NCBI RefSeq assembly: GCF_004297265.1
Contig: NZ_SCUT01000023.1
Location: 1 to 49,463 of the forward strand
DNA: 49,463 nt
Direction: 5' to 3'
From: Reyranella sp.
Lineage (GTDB): Bacteria > Pseudomonadota > Alphaproteobacteria > Reyranellales > Reyranellaceae
The position numbers were made by a program, and so were the translations under genes. Position 1 is the first letter of the stretch, and every line of letters begins with the position of its first letter. Below the pieces are notes generated by a model, which worked only from the letters and a program-made list of their open reading frames with translations, did no database searches and was not told where the DNA came from. Below, piece by piece: positions 15,332 to 23,891 of this stretch.

Positions 15332-16276
15332 ATGGATCGCCTGTCCGACGACGAGCTGTTCACCCTGCCGCTCACCTTCATGGGCGTGCCCTACGGGCGT
15401 CCGGGCCCGGCCAACAAGGCCGCCATCCTCGGCATCCCATTCGACTGCGGCACCAACATGCGCATCGGCGCCCGCGGAGGCCCCGACTCGGTGCGCCAGC
15501 AGTCGCAGCTCATGCGCCGCTTCAACCCGACCAATGCCGACTTCGATCCCGCGCTGGCACTGGGACTGGTCGATTGCGGCAACGTGAAACTCACGCCCTC
15601 GAAGATCGTCGATGCCTTCGAGCGGATCGAGCAGGCGGCCGATCGCATCGTCGAGGCCGGCGCCGTGCCGATCACCATCGGCGGCGATGGCTCGGTCACC
15701 GTCCCGGTCGCCCGCGCCGTCGGCAAGAAATATCCGAAGATGGCGGCACTCCATATCGACTCGCACACCGATTCCTATCCCTACGGCTCGGAGGAAAAAT
15801 ACAACTCCGCCACCCAGTTCACCCATGTCGCCGAGGAAGGCCTCGTCGATCCCGAGTTCTCCTGGCATGTCGGCATCCGCAGCACGACCTACGCTCAGGG
15901 TGTCGTGCCGCGTGCCCTGAGCCTCGGCTACAAGGTCGTGTCGATCGACGAGCTGGTGCGTGGCGGCTTCGCCCAGCGCATGGCCGAGTTCCGCGACAAG
16001 GTCGGCAAGCGGCCGGTCTATCTCTGCTTCGACATGGACGTATTCGACCCGTCCTGCGCGCCCGGCGTCTGCACGCCCTCGTGGGGCGGCCTCAGCGCCC
16101 GAGAAGGCATCGACCTGCTGCGCTGCCTCACCGACTTGAACATCGTGGCCGTCGACGTGAACACGGTGAGTCCGCCCCAGGACGTGAACGGCATGGCCGC
16201 CCACCTCTGCTCCCACGTGATCTACGAGACGCTGGTGCTGCTGTGCCGGCAGATGGGTCTGGACGAGGTGAAGTAG
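15332..16276 (+). CDS. Ureohydrolase (arginase/agmatinase) family protein with altered active site
   Basis: A 314-residue protein that clearly has the ureohydrolase fold, with ILGIPFDCGTNMRIGARGGP near 32-51, HIDSHTD at 141-147 and FDMDVFDP at 233-240. Of the binuclear metal ligands, D143, H145, D147, D234 and D236 are kept. The first-metal histidine of the GGDHS motif is glycine here (GGDGS, G120). The usual SHGT histidine becomes Ser159 (NSAT), and the substrate-binding glutamate of the EVxP motif becomes Thr278 (DVNTVSPPQD). Ordinary agmatinase or arginase activity is therefore doubtful. It may hydrolyse a related amidine or amide, use one metal, or have lost catalysis. Last gene of the operon. 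Confidence 0.85.
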   Translation: MDRLSDDELFTLPLTFMGVPYGRPGPANKAAILGIPFDCGTNMRIGARGGPDSVRQQSQLMRRFNPTNADFDPALALGLVDCGNVKLTPSKIVDAFERIEQAADRIVEAGAVPITIGGDGSVTVPVARAVGKKYPKMAALHIDSHTDSYPYGSEEKYNSATQFTHVAEEGLVDPEFSWHVGIRSTTYAQGVVPRALSLGYKVVSIDELVRGGFAQRMAEFRDKVGKRPVYLCFDMDVFDPSCAPGVCTPSWGGLSAREGIDLLRCLTDLNIVAVDVNTVSPPQDVNGMAAHLCSHVIYETLVLLCRQMGLDEVK

Positions 16277-16283
16277 CCGCAAC

Positions 16284-16355
16284 GGAGCGCGCCACTCCAG
16301 TGGCGCTCATATGCGCTCTCGGCAAGGCATGAGCGCCACTGGAGTGGCGCGCTCC
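16284..16355. repeat. Nested-palindrome REP-like element, 27-bp arms
   Basis: Arms 16284-16310 and 16329-16355 are perfect reverse complements (27 bp) with an 18-nt spacer, and each holds the same self-complementary core as the copy at 13335-13397. It separates the convergent ureohydrolase and dienelactone-hydrolase-like genes, starting 8 nt after the first stop and ending 7 nt before the other. A stem of this size between convergent genes could stop transcription from both sides. No T-run is present on either strand. Confidence 0.9.
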
Positions 16356-16361
16356 AATGAA

Positions 16362-17147
16362 TCAGCGCAGATATTTCGCGAAGAAGGCCTTCGTCCGCGC
16401 CTCGGCATCCGGCGCCGCAACCGTGTCATAGGCGAGATGGTGCTGCTTGCCCGCTGCGCCGGGCACGGTGCGGTCGGCGGCTCTCGAATCGAAGCTGTGA
16501 TAGGCATTGGGATAGTAAACCGCGTCGACGAGGCTGCCGCGCGACAGGCCGGAAACCAGCGTCCGGCAGCGGTCCGACGGCGTCCAGTCATCCTTGTCGC
16601 CGGCCAGCAGCAGGACCGGAATATCGATGCCGCCGTCGAACTTCGGATTGCAGCCGGGATAATAGGCGACGCCCGCGGCCAGGCCGCGCTGCGCGAGACC
16701 AAAGCTCTTCTGCGCCGAGCGGATCACCGTCGAGCCGCCATGGCTGTGGCCGATGATGCCGACCTTGCCCTTCAACACATCGGGCCGCGTCGCGAGATAG
16801 TCGAGCGCGCCCGCGATGTCGGCCACACGCATGTTGGGCGTCACCGCGCCGGGTGTCGTGCACACCGCCTTTGTGCCACGCGGACCGAACGAATCCGGCG
16901 CCAGCACGAGATAGCCCCAGCTCACCAGCAGCTTGCCCCAGACGTCCGTGTGCGGGTTCGTGCCGGCACAGCTATGAGCCAGGATGATCGCCGGGAACGG
17001 CCCGTTCCCTGCCGGTTTGTAGACCCGGCCCTTCACTTCCGGTCCCGCCTGACTGCTGCCGACGGTGACGCTGGGAAAGCTGACGGACTGGGCCCAGGCG
17101 GGTATGCCCAGCAGCACGAGAAGGACGATCACCAGGGCTCGGATCAT
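16362..17147 (-). CDS. Exported dienelactone hydrolase-like alpha/beta hydrolase
   Basis: A 261-residue protein with a Sec signal (MIRALVIVLLVLLGIPAWA-Q). The mature part is an alpha/beta hydrolase: AIILAHSCAG oxyanion strand, the nucleophile elbow GHSHGG (the serine sits in KVGIIGHSHGGSTV), the acid LLLAGDKDD region and a late histidine in YPNAYHSFDSR. Together with PNMRVADIAGALDYLATRPDVLKGKVG this fits the dienelactone hydrolase family, here in an exported form. A cysteine is the nucleophile of classical dienelactone hydrolase, whereas this one has Ser, so it is better regarded as a broad esterase-like relative. It lies 15 nt downstream of the Bug binding-protein gene. Confidence 0.82.
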   Translation of the reverse strand: MIRALVIVLLVLLGIPAWAQSVSFPSVTVGSSQAGPEVKGRVYKPAGNGPFPAIILAHSCAGTNPHTDVWGKLLVSWGYLVLAPDSFGPRGTKAVCTTPGAVTPNMRVADIAGALDYLATRPDVLKGKVGIIGHSHGGSTVIRSAQKSFGLAQRGLAAGVAYYPGCNPKFDGGIDIPVLLLAGDKDDWTPSDRCRTLVSGLSRGSLVDAVYYPNAYHSFDSRAADRTVPGAAGKQHHLAYDTVAAPDAEARTKAFFAKYLR

Positions 17148-17162
17148 GTCGCGCCCCCAGCC

Positions 17163-18143
17163 TCACTCCGGCTGGATGCCGGCCAGTTTGGCGATTTCGC
17201 CCCAGCTCACCAGTTCTTTCGTGATGCGCTGGGCGAAGGCGTCCGGCGCCTCGCCGCCGGGCAGGCTCGAGAGGTCACGGATCTTGGCCTGCATCTCGGG
17301 CTCGGCCAGGACGGCCACGACATCGTCGCGCATCCGGTTGGCGAGCGCCGGGGACATCTTGCCCGGCCCGAACATCGCGAACCAGGCGGTCGTGTCGACG
17401 CCCGGGACGCCGGCCTCGGCGATGGTCGGGATATCCTCGAGACCCGGCAGCCGCTTGGTGCCGCTCACCGCCAGCATGCGCAGGGTGCCCGCCCGGTGGT
17501 GCGACATCACCGTGAGCGGGCTGGTGAAGCCCACCGGGATATGGCCGCCGGCCAGCTCCTGCATCATGGGGGCGGCGCCCTTGTAGGCCACGTTCTCGAT
17601 CTTGAGGCCGCTCTTCACCCGGAACAGCTCGCCCACCATGCGGGTCGTGTTCTCGGTGCTGCCGAACTGGTACTTGCCCGGATTGGCGCGCGCCGCCGTC
17701 ATGAACTTTTCCATCGAGTCCATGCCCGCCTTGGGCGAGCCGACCAGCGCAAGCGCGCCCTCGATCAACGGCGTGACCGGCGTGAAGTCGCGTTCGGTGT
17801 CGTAGGGCAGGACCTTGGTGGTGTAGGGATTGATCGTGTGGGCGCTGGTCGTGATCAGCAGCGTGTAGCCATCGGGGGCCGCCTTGGCGACGATCTCGCT
17901 GCCCAGGATGCCGCTCGCGCCGCCCTTGTTGTCGATGATGACGGTCTGTTTCCACTTGTCCGCAAGCCGCGGAACGATCAGGCGCGCTACCAGGTCGGTG
18001 CCGCCGCCCGCCGGATAAGGGACCACCACGCGAACCTGCCTGGTGGGAAATTCCTGTGCGCGAACGATGGCTGGCGCCATTCCAAACGCGGCGCCCGCTG
18101 CCGTTCCTGCCGCCACGAATCCGCGGCGCGTCATGCCAGTCAT
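17163..18143 (-). CDS. Bug/TctC family solute-binding protein
   Basis: A 326-residue periplasmic binding protein of the Bug (TctC) family. These proteins usually bind carboxylates and feed tripartite tricarboxylate transporters, though most family members are orphans. The N-terminus is a twin-arginine signal, MTGMTRRGFVAAGTAAGAAF, ending at IVRAQEFP. Landmarks are VRVVVPYPAGGGTDLVAR, VIIDNKGGASGILGSE, VAKAAPDGYTLLITTSA and LEDIPTIAEAGVPG. I chose the ATG at 18143 because GGGAGGA lies 6 nt upstream. No TctA/TctB membrane genes are present in the window, so the partner is elsewhere or absent. It is divergent from the D-aminoacylase-type gene. Confidence 0.92.
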   Translation of the reverse strand: MTGMTRRGFVAAGTAAGAAFGMAPAIVRAQEFPTRQVRVVVPYPAGGGTDLVARLIVPRLADKWKQTVIIDNKGGASGILGSEIVAKAAPDGYTLLITTSAHTINPYTTKVLPYDTERDFTPVTPLIEGALALVGSPKAGMDSMEKFMTAARANPGKYQFGSTENTTRMVGELFRVKSGLKIENVAYKGAAPMMQELAGGHIPVGFTSPLTVMSHHRAGTLRMLAVSGTKRLPGLEDIPTIAEAGVPGVDTTAWFAMFGPGKMSPALANRMRDDVVAVLAEPEMQAKIRDLSSLPGGEAPDAFAQRITKELVSWGEIAKLAGIQPE

Positions 18144-18203
18144 GCAATCCTCCCGTTCCATTTCCTTGCCGACAGACTAGGGTTCTTTCGGGAGGAAAAA
18201 AAC

Positions 18204-19889
18204 ATGTTCGATCTGGTCATCAAGGACGCAGAAATCCACGACGGTTCGGGCGCCCCGCCGGTCCACGGCGACCTCGGCGTGAAGGACGGCAGGATTGCCG
18301 CCATCGGCCCGAATCTCGGCGCCGCCCGCGAGACCGTGAAGGCCGACGGGCTGGCGCTGGCGCCCGGCATCATCGACGGCCACACCCATTACGACGCGCA
18401 GATCACCTGGGATCCCTTCGTCGATCCCTCGCCGGCGCTGGGCGTCACGACCGCGATCCTGGGCAATTGCGGCTTCACCATCGCACCGTGCAAGCCGGCC
18501 GACCGCGACCTCACCATGCGCCACCTGACCCACGTCGAGGGGATGTCGCTCGACGCGCTGCGGGCCGGCATCAACTGGGGTTTCGAGAGCTTCCCGCAGT
18601 ATCTGGACATGCTGGAGAAGAACGGCGTCGGCCCCAACGTCGCCTGCTTCGCCGGCCACTCCGCCATCCGCACCTTCGTGATGGGCGCCGACGCCACCGA
18701 ACGCGCGGCCACGGCCAACGAAGTCGCGCGAATGGCCGACCTCGTGCGCGAGGCGATGGCGGCGGGCGCCATCGGGTTCGCATCCTCGACGTCGGAAGCG
18801 CACAATGGCGAGGGCGGCACGCCGATGCCGTCGCGCCTGGCCGACGACCGCGAGCTACGCACCTTGGTGAAGGCGATGGGCGAGCGCGGCACCGGCGTCT
18901 ACATGCTGACCAAGGGCCGCACGACCACCATTCCCTACCTCGAGGAGATCGCCGCGGAAGCGAACCGCCCGGTCGTGATCGCCGCTCTGTTCCACTCCAA
19001 TACCAACCCCGAAGCCGCCTTCACCACGCTCGACCAGGTGAACGAGGCACGCGCCCGCGGCCGCACCTTGGTGGCCCAGACCTCGTGCTGCCCGCTCAGC
19101 ATGGATTTCACCTTTCACAGCCCGTACCTGTTCGAGAGCATGCAGGCGTGGAAGCCCGCCATGGCGGCGCACGGTCCGGCCGAGCTTGCGAAGATCTATC
19201 GCGACCCGGCCTGGCGCGCCTCGGTGCGCGAGGAACTGCAGGCCAAGCGTGGCCGCCTGCTGTTCAATGGCGAATGGGACAAACTGTTCGTCGTCGAAAC
19301 CGCGAGGGACGAGAACCGCGCGATGGAAGGCGCGACCCTGGCCGAACTCGCCAGGCGGGCGGGCAAGGACCCACTCGACTTCATCCTCGACTTCGCCCTG
19401 TCGGAGAACCTGGACACGATGTTCGTGGCGCAGCTCCTGCACAACGACGACACGCAGGTCGGCCGCATCCTGGCCGATCCCAACACCCACATCTCGCTGA
19501 GCGACGCCGGCGCCCATCTCACCTTCTTCTGCGATGCGGGCTTCGGGCTGCACCTGATGGGTCACTGGAGCCGCGATCTCGGCGTGCTCGACCTGCCGCA
19601 GGCGGTACATCGCCTGACGGGTCAGCCCGCGAAGCTGTTCGGCATCCAGGATCGCGGCCTGCTGCGCGAGGGCCTGGCCGCCGACCTCATGCTGTTCGAT
19701 CCGGCGACCGTCGCGCGCGGACCGAAGCGGCGCGCCCACGACCTGCCGGCCGGCGCGGCGCGCCTCACCGCCGGAGCGGTCGGGCTGCACGGCGTCTGGA
19801 TCAACGGCGCCAAGGCTGCCGACGAAAAGGGATTCTGCGCCGATCCGGCCTCGAGGCCCGGCAAGGTCCTGCGCTCGTTTGCCGCCTGA
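18204..19889 (+). CDS. Amidohydrolase, N-acyl-D-amino-acid deacylase (D-aminoacylase) type
   Basis: A 561-residue metal-dependent amidohydrolase. The beta-strand-1 metal site is GIIDGHTHYDAQITWDP (about residues 54-70), followed by TTAILGNCGFTIAPCKPADRDL, which contains the cysteine ligand seen in D-aminoacylases. HSAIR, FHSNTNPEA and SLSDAGAHL supply further ligands. The last part RGLLREGLAADLMLFDPATV is the typical small beta domain. The family hydrolyses N-acyl-D-amino acids or N-substituted formamides. The start at 18204 is set by GGAGG at 18191-18195 followed by an A-run. The open frame continues far upstream to 16311, but that extension is a shadow of two minus-strand genes. Confidence 0.9.
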   Translation: MFDLVIKDAEIHDGSGAPPVHGDLGVKDGRIAAIGPNLGAARETVKADGLALAPGIIDGHTHYDAQITWDPFVDPSPALGVTTAILGNCGFTIAPCKPADRDLTMRHLTHVEGMSLDALRAGINWGFESFPQYLDMLEKNGVGPNVACFAGHSAIRTFVMGADATERAATANEVARMADLVREAMAAGAIGFASSTSEAHNGEGGTPMPSRLADDRELRTLVKAMGERGTGVYMLTKGRTTTIPYLEEIAAEANRPVVIAALFHSNTNPEAAFTTLDQVNEARARGRTLVAQTSCCPLSMDFTFHSPYLFESMQAWKPAMAAHGPAELAKIYRDPAWRASVREELQAKRGRLLFNGEWDKLFVVETARDENRAMEGATLAELARRAGKDPLDFILDFALSENLDTMFVAQLLHNDDTQVGRILADPNTHISLSDAGAHLTFFCDAGFGLHLMGHWSRDLGVLDLPQAVHRLTGQPAKLFGIQDRGLLREGLAADLMLFDPATVARGPKRRAHDLPAGAARLTAGAVGLHGVWINGAKAADEKGFCADPASRPGKVLRSFAA

Positions 19890-19898
19890 GGGCGCCGC

Positions 19899-20396
19899 CT
19901 AGGAGCGCGTGCGCAGATAGACCGCGACGGCGCGACCCGACAGGTAGGTCGCGCCAAGACCGGCAAGGCTGGTCGCATGGGGAACCCACGCGACCACCTG
20001 CCCGGAGACGAGCGGCGCCAGGGTGGCGGCGACCACCGCCGCCGCGATCGCCAGGGTGACGAGCAGCCCGTCACGTGCGCCGGGCAGGCGCACCAGGCCG
20101 AACTCGTCGATGTCGGACTTGATGAACAGGCCGCGGATCACGCCCAGCGCCAGCCCCAGCCCGAGCGCGGCGCGCAACAGCCACGGCTGGCGACTCTCCG
20201 GCGCGACGAACCCCATCATGATGTAGACGCAGATCAAGGCCAGCGCCGCCGGCACCACCAGGAAGCTGCGCGAACGGGAACGGCCCTGCCATTCCGGCAG
20301 CGACACGTAGAAGCAGGCCGCAATGGCAGTCACGGCCAGAAAATGCAGGAGATTCAGAGCCCACCCCCGAGACGTCCGAGGCTTCCCCAAGCCCAC
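19899..20396 (-). CDS. Small integral membrane protein of unknown function
   Basis: A 165-residue protein with four likely membrane spans: LLHFLAVTAIAACFYVSL near residue 16-33, FLVVPAALALICVYIMMGF, WLLRAALGLGLALGVIRGLF and LVTLAIAAAVVAATLAPLV, with a possible fifth at the end (SLAGLGATYLSGRAVAV). I do not recognise a family. The stop is 9 nt from the end of the convergent amidohydrolase gene. The start is not backed by a strong ribosome binding site, so a few residues at the N-terminus are uncertain. Confidence 0.65.
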   Translation of the reverse strand: MGLGKPRTSRGWALNLLHFLAVTAIAACFYVSLPEWQGRSRSRSFLVVPAALALICVYIMMGFVAPESRQPWLLRAALGLGLALGVIRGLFIKSDIDEFGLVRLPGARDGLLVTLAIAAAVVAATLAPLVSGQVVAWVPHATSLAGLGATYLSGRAVAVYLRTRS

Positions 20397-20702
20397 GGCC
20401 CTACGTAGCTCAGCTCGCGGAACGTGTCACCGCCACCGCTTCCACACCGTAGGCCGCGGACACGTTGCAGGGGGTCACGGCTGAACTACGTCGCACCACG
20501 CGGGCGACTTCCATACGTTCGTATAGGGTGGCCATCTGCTCGTATGAATAGAAAGGCCGGTGCCGGCGGCGTCTATTGGCAGCGATCTCCCGTTGCCGGA
20601 AGGACCGCGCCGATGCCCACCGTCCCGTCGCACGCCCCGTACCTGTCGCTGCCCGTCCGGCAGCGCCCGTCGCAGCCTCTCTGATCGCCGCGGCGAACGA
20701 CC
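20397..20702. other. 306-bp intergenic region before the RND operon
   Basis: No convincing gene is seen in this stretch. The short open frames here carry no recognisable motif. It lies between the divergent small membrane protein and the RND transporter, so it should hold promoters for both. The only structured element I see is a perfect 5-bp-arm palindrome ATACG-TT-CGTAT at 20513-20524, with a further CGTAT at 20541-20545. This is a possible operator of a regulator not encoded nearby. Confidence 0.5.
20513..20524. promoter_or_regulatory. Candidate operator palindrome upstream of RND operon
   Basis: ATACGTTCGTAT has perfect 5-bp arms around TT and is followed 16 nt later by another CGTAT. 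RND pumps are commonly controlled by TetR-type repressors that bind such palindromes, but no regulator gene adjoins this operon. The call rests only on symmetry and position. Confidence 0.3.
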
Positions 20703-23700
20703 ATGGGTATCGTCCGGTTCGCGCTGCGCTTCCCGTACACATACTATGTCGTGGCGGCGCTGATCGTCTTCCTGGGCGGCATCGCAGCCCATTCGATGCG
20801 GACCGACATTTTTCCGGAGATCCGCATTCCGGTGGTCACGGTGATCTGGAGCTACTCCGGTCTCAGCACGCCGGAGATGGAGCAGCGGGTCACGACCTAC
20901 AGCCAGTACGCCATCAGCGGCAACGTGAACGGCATCCGCAACATCGAGGCACAGACCCTGGCGGGCCTGTCGGTGCAGAAGGTGTACTTCCAGCCGGACG
21001 TGAACCTCGATCTCGCCATCTCGCAGATCGTGGCGGCGACCAACACGATCCGCGCGCTGATGCCGGCCGGCATCCAGCCGCCCGTCGTCGTGCAGTTCAA
21101 CGCCTCGAGCGTCCCGGTTCTCCAGATCGCCCTGAGTTCGGACACGCTGAACGAGCAGCAGCTCTACGATTACGGCATCTACCGCGTGCGCCAGCAGCTT
21201 GCGCCGATTCCGGGCCTCACCCTGCCGACACCCGCCGGCGGCAAGTACCGCCAGATCATGGTCGACATCGATCCCGCGAAGCTCGTGGCGCGGGGGCTGA
21301 CGCCGCTCGACGTCGTCGCCGCGGTCAACGCCCAGAACCTCACCCTGCCATCCGGCACCGCGAAGATCGGCGACACCCAGTACCTCGTGCGCACGAACGG
21401 AATGCCGTCGACGATCGACGAGCTGAACGACATCCCGGTCAAGGTCGTGAACGGCGCGACCGTGTTCGTGAAGGACGTGGGCCAGGTCCACGACGGCTGG
21501 CTGGTGCAACAGAACATGGTGCGTCAGGACGGCAAGCATTCCGTGCTGCTGAGCATCATCAAGAACGGCAACGCATCGACCCTGGAGGTCGTGAACCGGG
21601 TCAAGGAGGCGCTCGAGACGATCCGCAAGTCCGCGCCGCCCGGCATGGAGATCCACGAACTGTTCGACCAGTCGGTGTTCGTGCGCGATGCGCTTTACGG
21701 CGTGCTCCGGGAAGGCGCCATCGCCGCCGCGCTGACCGCCGCCATGATCCTGCTCTTCCTCGGCTCCTGGCGATCGACGCTGGTCGTGATGATCTCGATC
21801 CCGCTGTCGATCCTGGCGTCGCTCGTGGCGCTGTACTTCCTCGGTGAGACGATCAACACGCTGACCCTGGGCGGGCTGGCGCTGGCGATCGGCATCCTGG
21901 TCGACGATTCCACGGTCACCATCGAGAACACCCATCGCCTGCTGACCGAAGAGAAGATGGGGCTGCCGCTGGCGACCCTGCACGGGGCGGCCGGCATCGC
22001 CATTCCCACGCTCGTCTCGACGCTTGCGATCAGCTGCGTGTTCACCTCCGTCGTATTCCTCGACGGCCCCGCCAAGTTCCTGTTCACGCCACTCGGCCTC
22101 GCCGTGGTGTTCGCCATGCTGGCCTCCTACGGCCTGTCGCGTACCCTGACGCCGATCACCATCGGCCTGCTGCTCAAGGGCGAGCGCCATGCCGCGCCCG
22201 GCGAGACACCCGGCGTCCTTGCCCGGATCCACCGCACCTTCGACGCCGGCTTCGAGCGGCTGCGTCATCGCTACGCCCTCCTGCTCGAAGAGCTGATCGG
22301 CCGCCCGGTCGCGGTCGTCCTGGTCGCTGTCCTGGTGCTCGGCTCCGGCGCCGGCGTCTTCACCGTGGTCGGCCGCGACTTCTTCCCGGTGATCGACGCC
22401 GGCCGCCTGCAGCTCCATGTCCGCGGCCCCGCCGGCATGCGCATCGAAGCGACCGAAGGGCTCTTCCAGGCCGTCGAGAACAAGATCCGCGAGATCATTC
22501 CCGCCCATGACCTCGAGCTGATCGTCGACAATATCGGCCTCCCGGCGCGCCCCTACAATCTGGCCTTCAGCGACGGCTCGACCATCGGCGTGAACGACGG
22601 CACCGTGCAGGTCGCCCTGAAGGAAGGTCATGCGCCGACCGAGGACTATGTGAGCCGGTTGCGGCGGGAACTGCCCGCCGCGTTCCCCGAGGCGGTCTTC
22701 TATTTCCAGCCGGCCGACATGGTCACGCAGATCCTGAACTTCGGCCTGCCCGCGCAGATCAACGTTCGCACGGTCGGCTACGACCGCGCCAACAACCTGC
22801 GTGTCGCCCGCGAGATCCAGAAGCGACTTGCGGCGATCCACGGCGTCGTCGACGTGCATCTCCAGCAGGAGACCGACGCGCCGTCCTTCCTCGCCCGGAT
22901 CGACCGCACGCGTGCCGCGGAACTCGGGCTGAACACCAGCACGATCGGGAGCAACATAAACATCAGCCTGAGCTCGTCGGAGCAGGTGACGCCGAACTTC
23001 TGGACCGACCCCCAATCCGGCATCCCCTACTACATCGCGGTGCAGACGCCGGAGGCACAGGTCGCCTCCCTCAACGATCTCGGCAACACGCCCGTGTCGA
23101 CGGCGCTCGCCAACGGTACCGCGGTCGATGGCGGCCCGGTGCCCGGTCTCCTCAGCAACGTGGCGACGTTCACGCGCCAGAGCGTTCCGACCAACGCCAA
23201 CCAGGCGAACATCCAGCCGGTCTACGAGGTCTATGCCGGCGTCCAGGGCCGCGACCTCGGGCGGGTCGCCGACGACATCCGCGCCGCCGTCCCCGATCTG
23301 CAGAAGCAGATGGCGCCGGGCAACAGGATCGAGATCGTCGGCCAGATCCAGAGCATGGACCTCGCCTTCCGCAATCTCGGCATCGGCCTGCTGTTCGCGG
23401 CGGTGCTCGTCTACCTTCTGATGGTGGTGAACTACCAGAACTTCGGCGATCCCTTCGTGGTACTGCTCGCCCTGCCCGCGACGCTGTGCGGTATCGTCGT
23501 CATGCTCTTCGCCACCGGCACGACGCTGAGCGTTCCCTCGCTGATGGGGGCCATCATGGCGGTCGGCGTCGCGTCGGCGAACTCGATCCTGCTCGTCACC
23601 TTCGCCCGCGAGCAGCGGGACGCCGGCCTCGACGCACGCGCCGCCGCCATCGCCGCCGGGCACACGCGCATCCGGCCGGTCCTGATGACCGCCGCCGCCA

Positions 23701-23891
23701 TGATCGTCGGCATGATCCCGATGGCGATCGGCGGCGCCGGCGAGGAGCAGAACGCGGCGCTGGCCCGTGCCGTGATCGGCGGGCTGCTGTTCGCCACCCC
23801 GACCACGCTGCTGGTCGTGCCCTGCCTGTTCGCCTGGCTGCGCGCCGGGGCCAATGCCGGCGGCGGCGTCTTCAAGGAGCAGTTGCCATGA
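20703..23891 (+). CDS. RND efflux transporter permease subunit
   Basis: A 1062-residue inner-membrane pump of the RND superfamily, with the usual two-fold repeat of large periplasmic loops and twelve membrane spans. Motifs include the N-terminal FPEIRIPVVTVIWSYSGLS, and GILVDDSTVTIENTHRLL in span 4, which has the two adjacent aspartates of the proton relay. The matching span-10 motif reads GVASANSILLVTFA: the lysine that completes the relay in AcrB-type pumps is alanine here, so it belongs to a different RND subgroup. The ATG at 20703 has no strong ribosome binding site. The stop overlaps the fusion-protein start (ATGA). No TolC-type outer membrane gene is adjacent. Confidence 0.92.
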   Translation: MGIVRFALRFPYTYYVVAALIVFLGGIAAHSMRTDIFPEIRIPVVTVIWSYSGLSTPEMEQRVTTYSQYAISGNVNGIRNIEAQTLAGLSVQKVYFQPDVNLDLAISQIVAATNTIRALMPAGIQPPVVVQFNASSVPVLQIALSSDTLNEQQLYDYGIYRVRQQLAPIPGLTLPTPAGGKYRQIMVDIDPAKLVARGLTPLDVVAAVNAQNLTLPSGTAKIGDTQYLVRTNGMPSTIDELNDIPVKVVNGATVFVKDVGQVHDGWLVQQNMVRQDGKHSVLLSIIKNGNASTLEVVNRVKEALETIRKSAPPGMEIHELFDQSVFVRDALYGVLREGAIAAALTAAMILLFLGSWRSTLVVMISIPLSILASLVALYFLGETINTLTLGGLALAIGILVDDSTVTIENTHRLLTEEKMGLPLATLHGAAGIAIPTLVSTLAISCVFTSVVFLDGPAKFLFTPLGLAVVFAMLASYGLSRTLTPITIGLLLKGERHAAPGETPGVLARIHRTFDAGFERLRHRYALLLEELIGRPVAVVLVAVLVLGSGAGVFTVVGRDFFPVIDAGRLQLHVRGPAGMRIEATEGLFQAVENKIREIIPAHDLELIVDNIGLPARPYNLAFSDGSTIGVNDGTVQVALKEGHAPTEDYVSRLRRELPAAFPEAVFYFQPADMVTQILNFGLPAQINVRTVGYDRANNLRVAREIQKRLAAIHGVVDVHLQQETDAPSFLARIDRTRAAELGLNTSTIGSNINISLSSSEQVTPNFWTDPQSGIPYYIAVQTPEAQVASLNDLGNTPVSTALANGTAVDGGPVPGLLSNVATFTRQSVPTNANQANIQPVYEVYAGVQGRDLGRVADDIRAAVPDLQKQMAPGNRIEIVGQIQSMDLAFRNLGIGLLFAAVLVYLLMVVNYQNFGDPFVVLLALPATLCGIVVMLFATGTTLSVPSLMGAIMAVGVASANSILLVTFAREQRDAGLDARAAAIAAGHTRIRPVLMTAAAMIVGMIPMAIGGAGEEQNAALARAVIGGLLFATPTTLLVVPCLFAWLRAGANAGGGVFKEQLP

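Noticed and set aside
16311..19889. A 1192-residue open frame ending in the amidohydrolase
   Set aside because: The first 631 residues lie opposite the dienelactone-hydrolase-like and Bug genes. The true start is the ATG at 18204 with a GGAGG site.
20424..20684. An 86-residue frame before the RND gene
   Set aside because: No motif, biased composition (proline, arginine) and no ribosome binding site; a shadow of GC-rich sequence.
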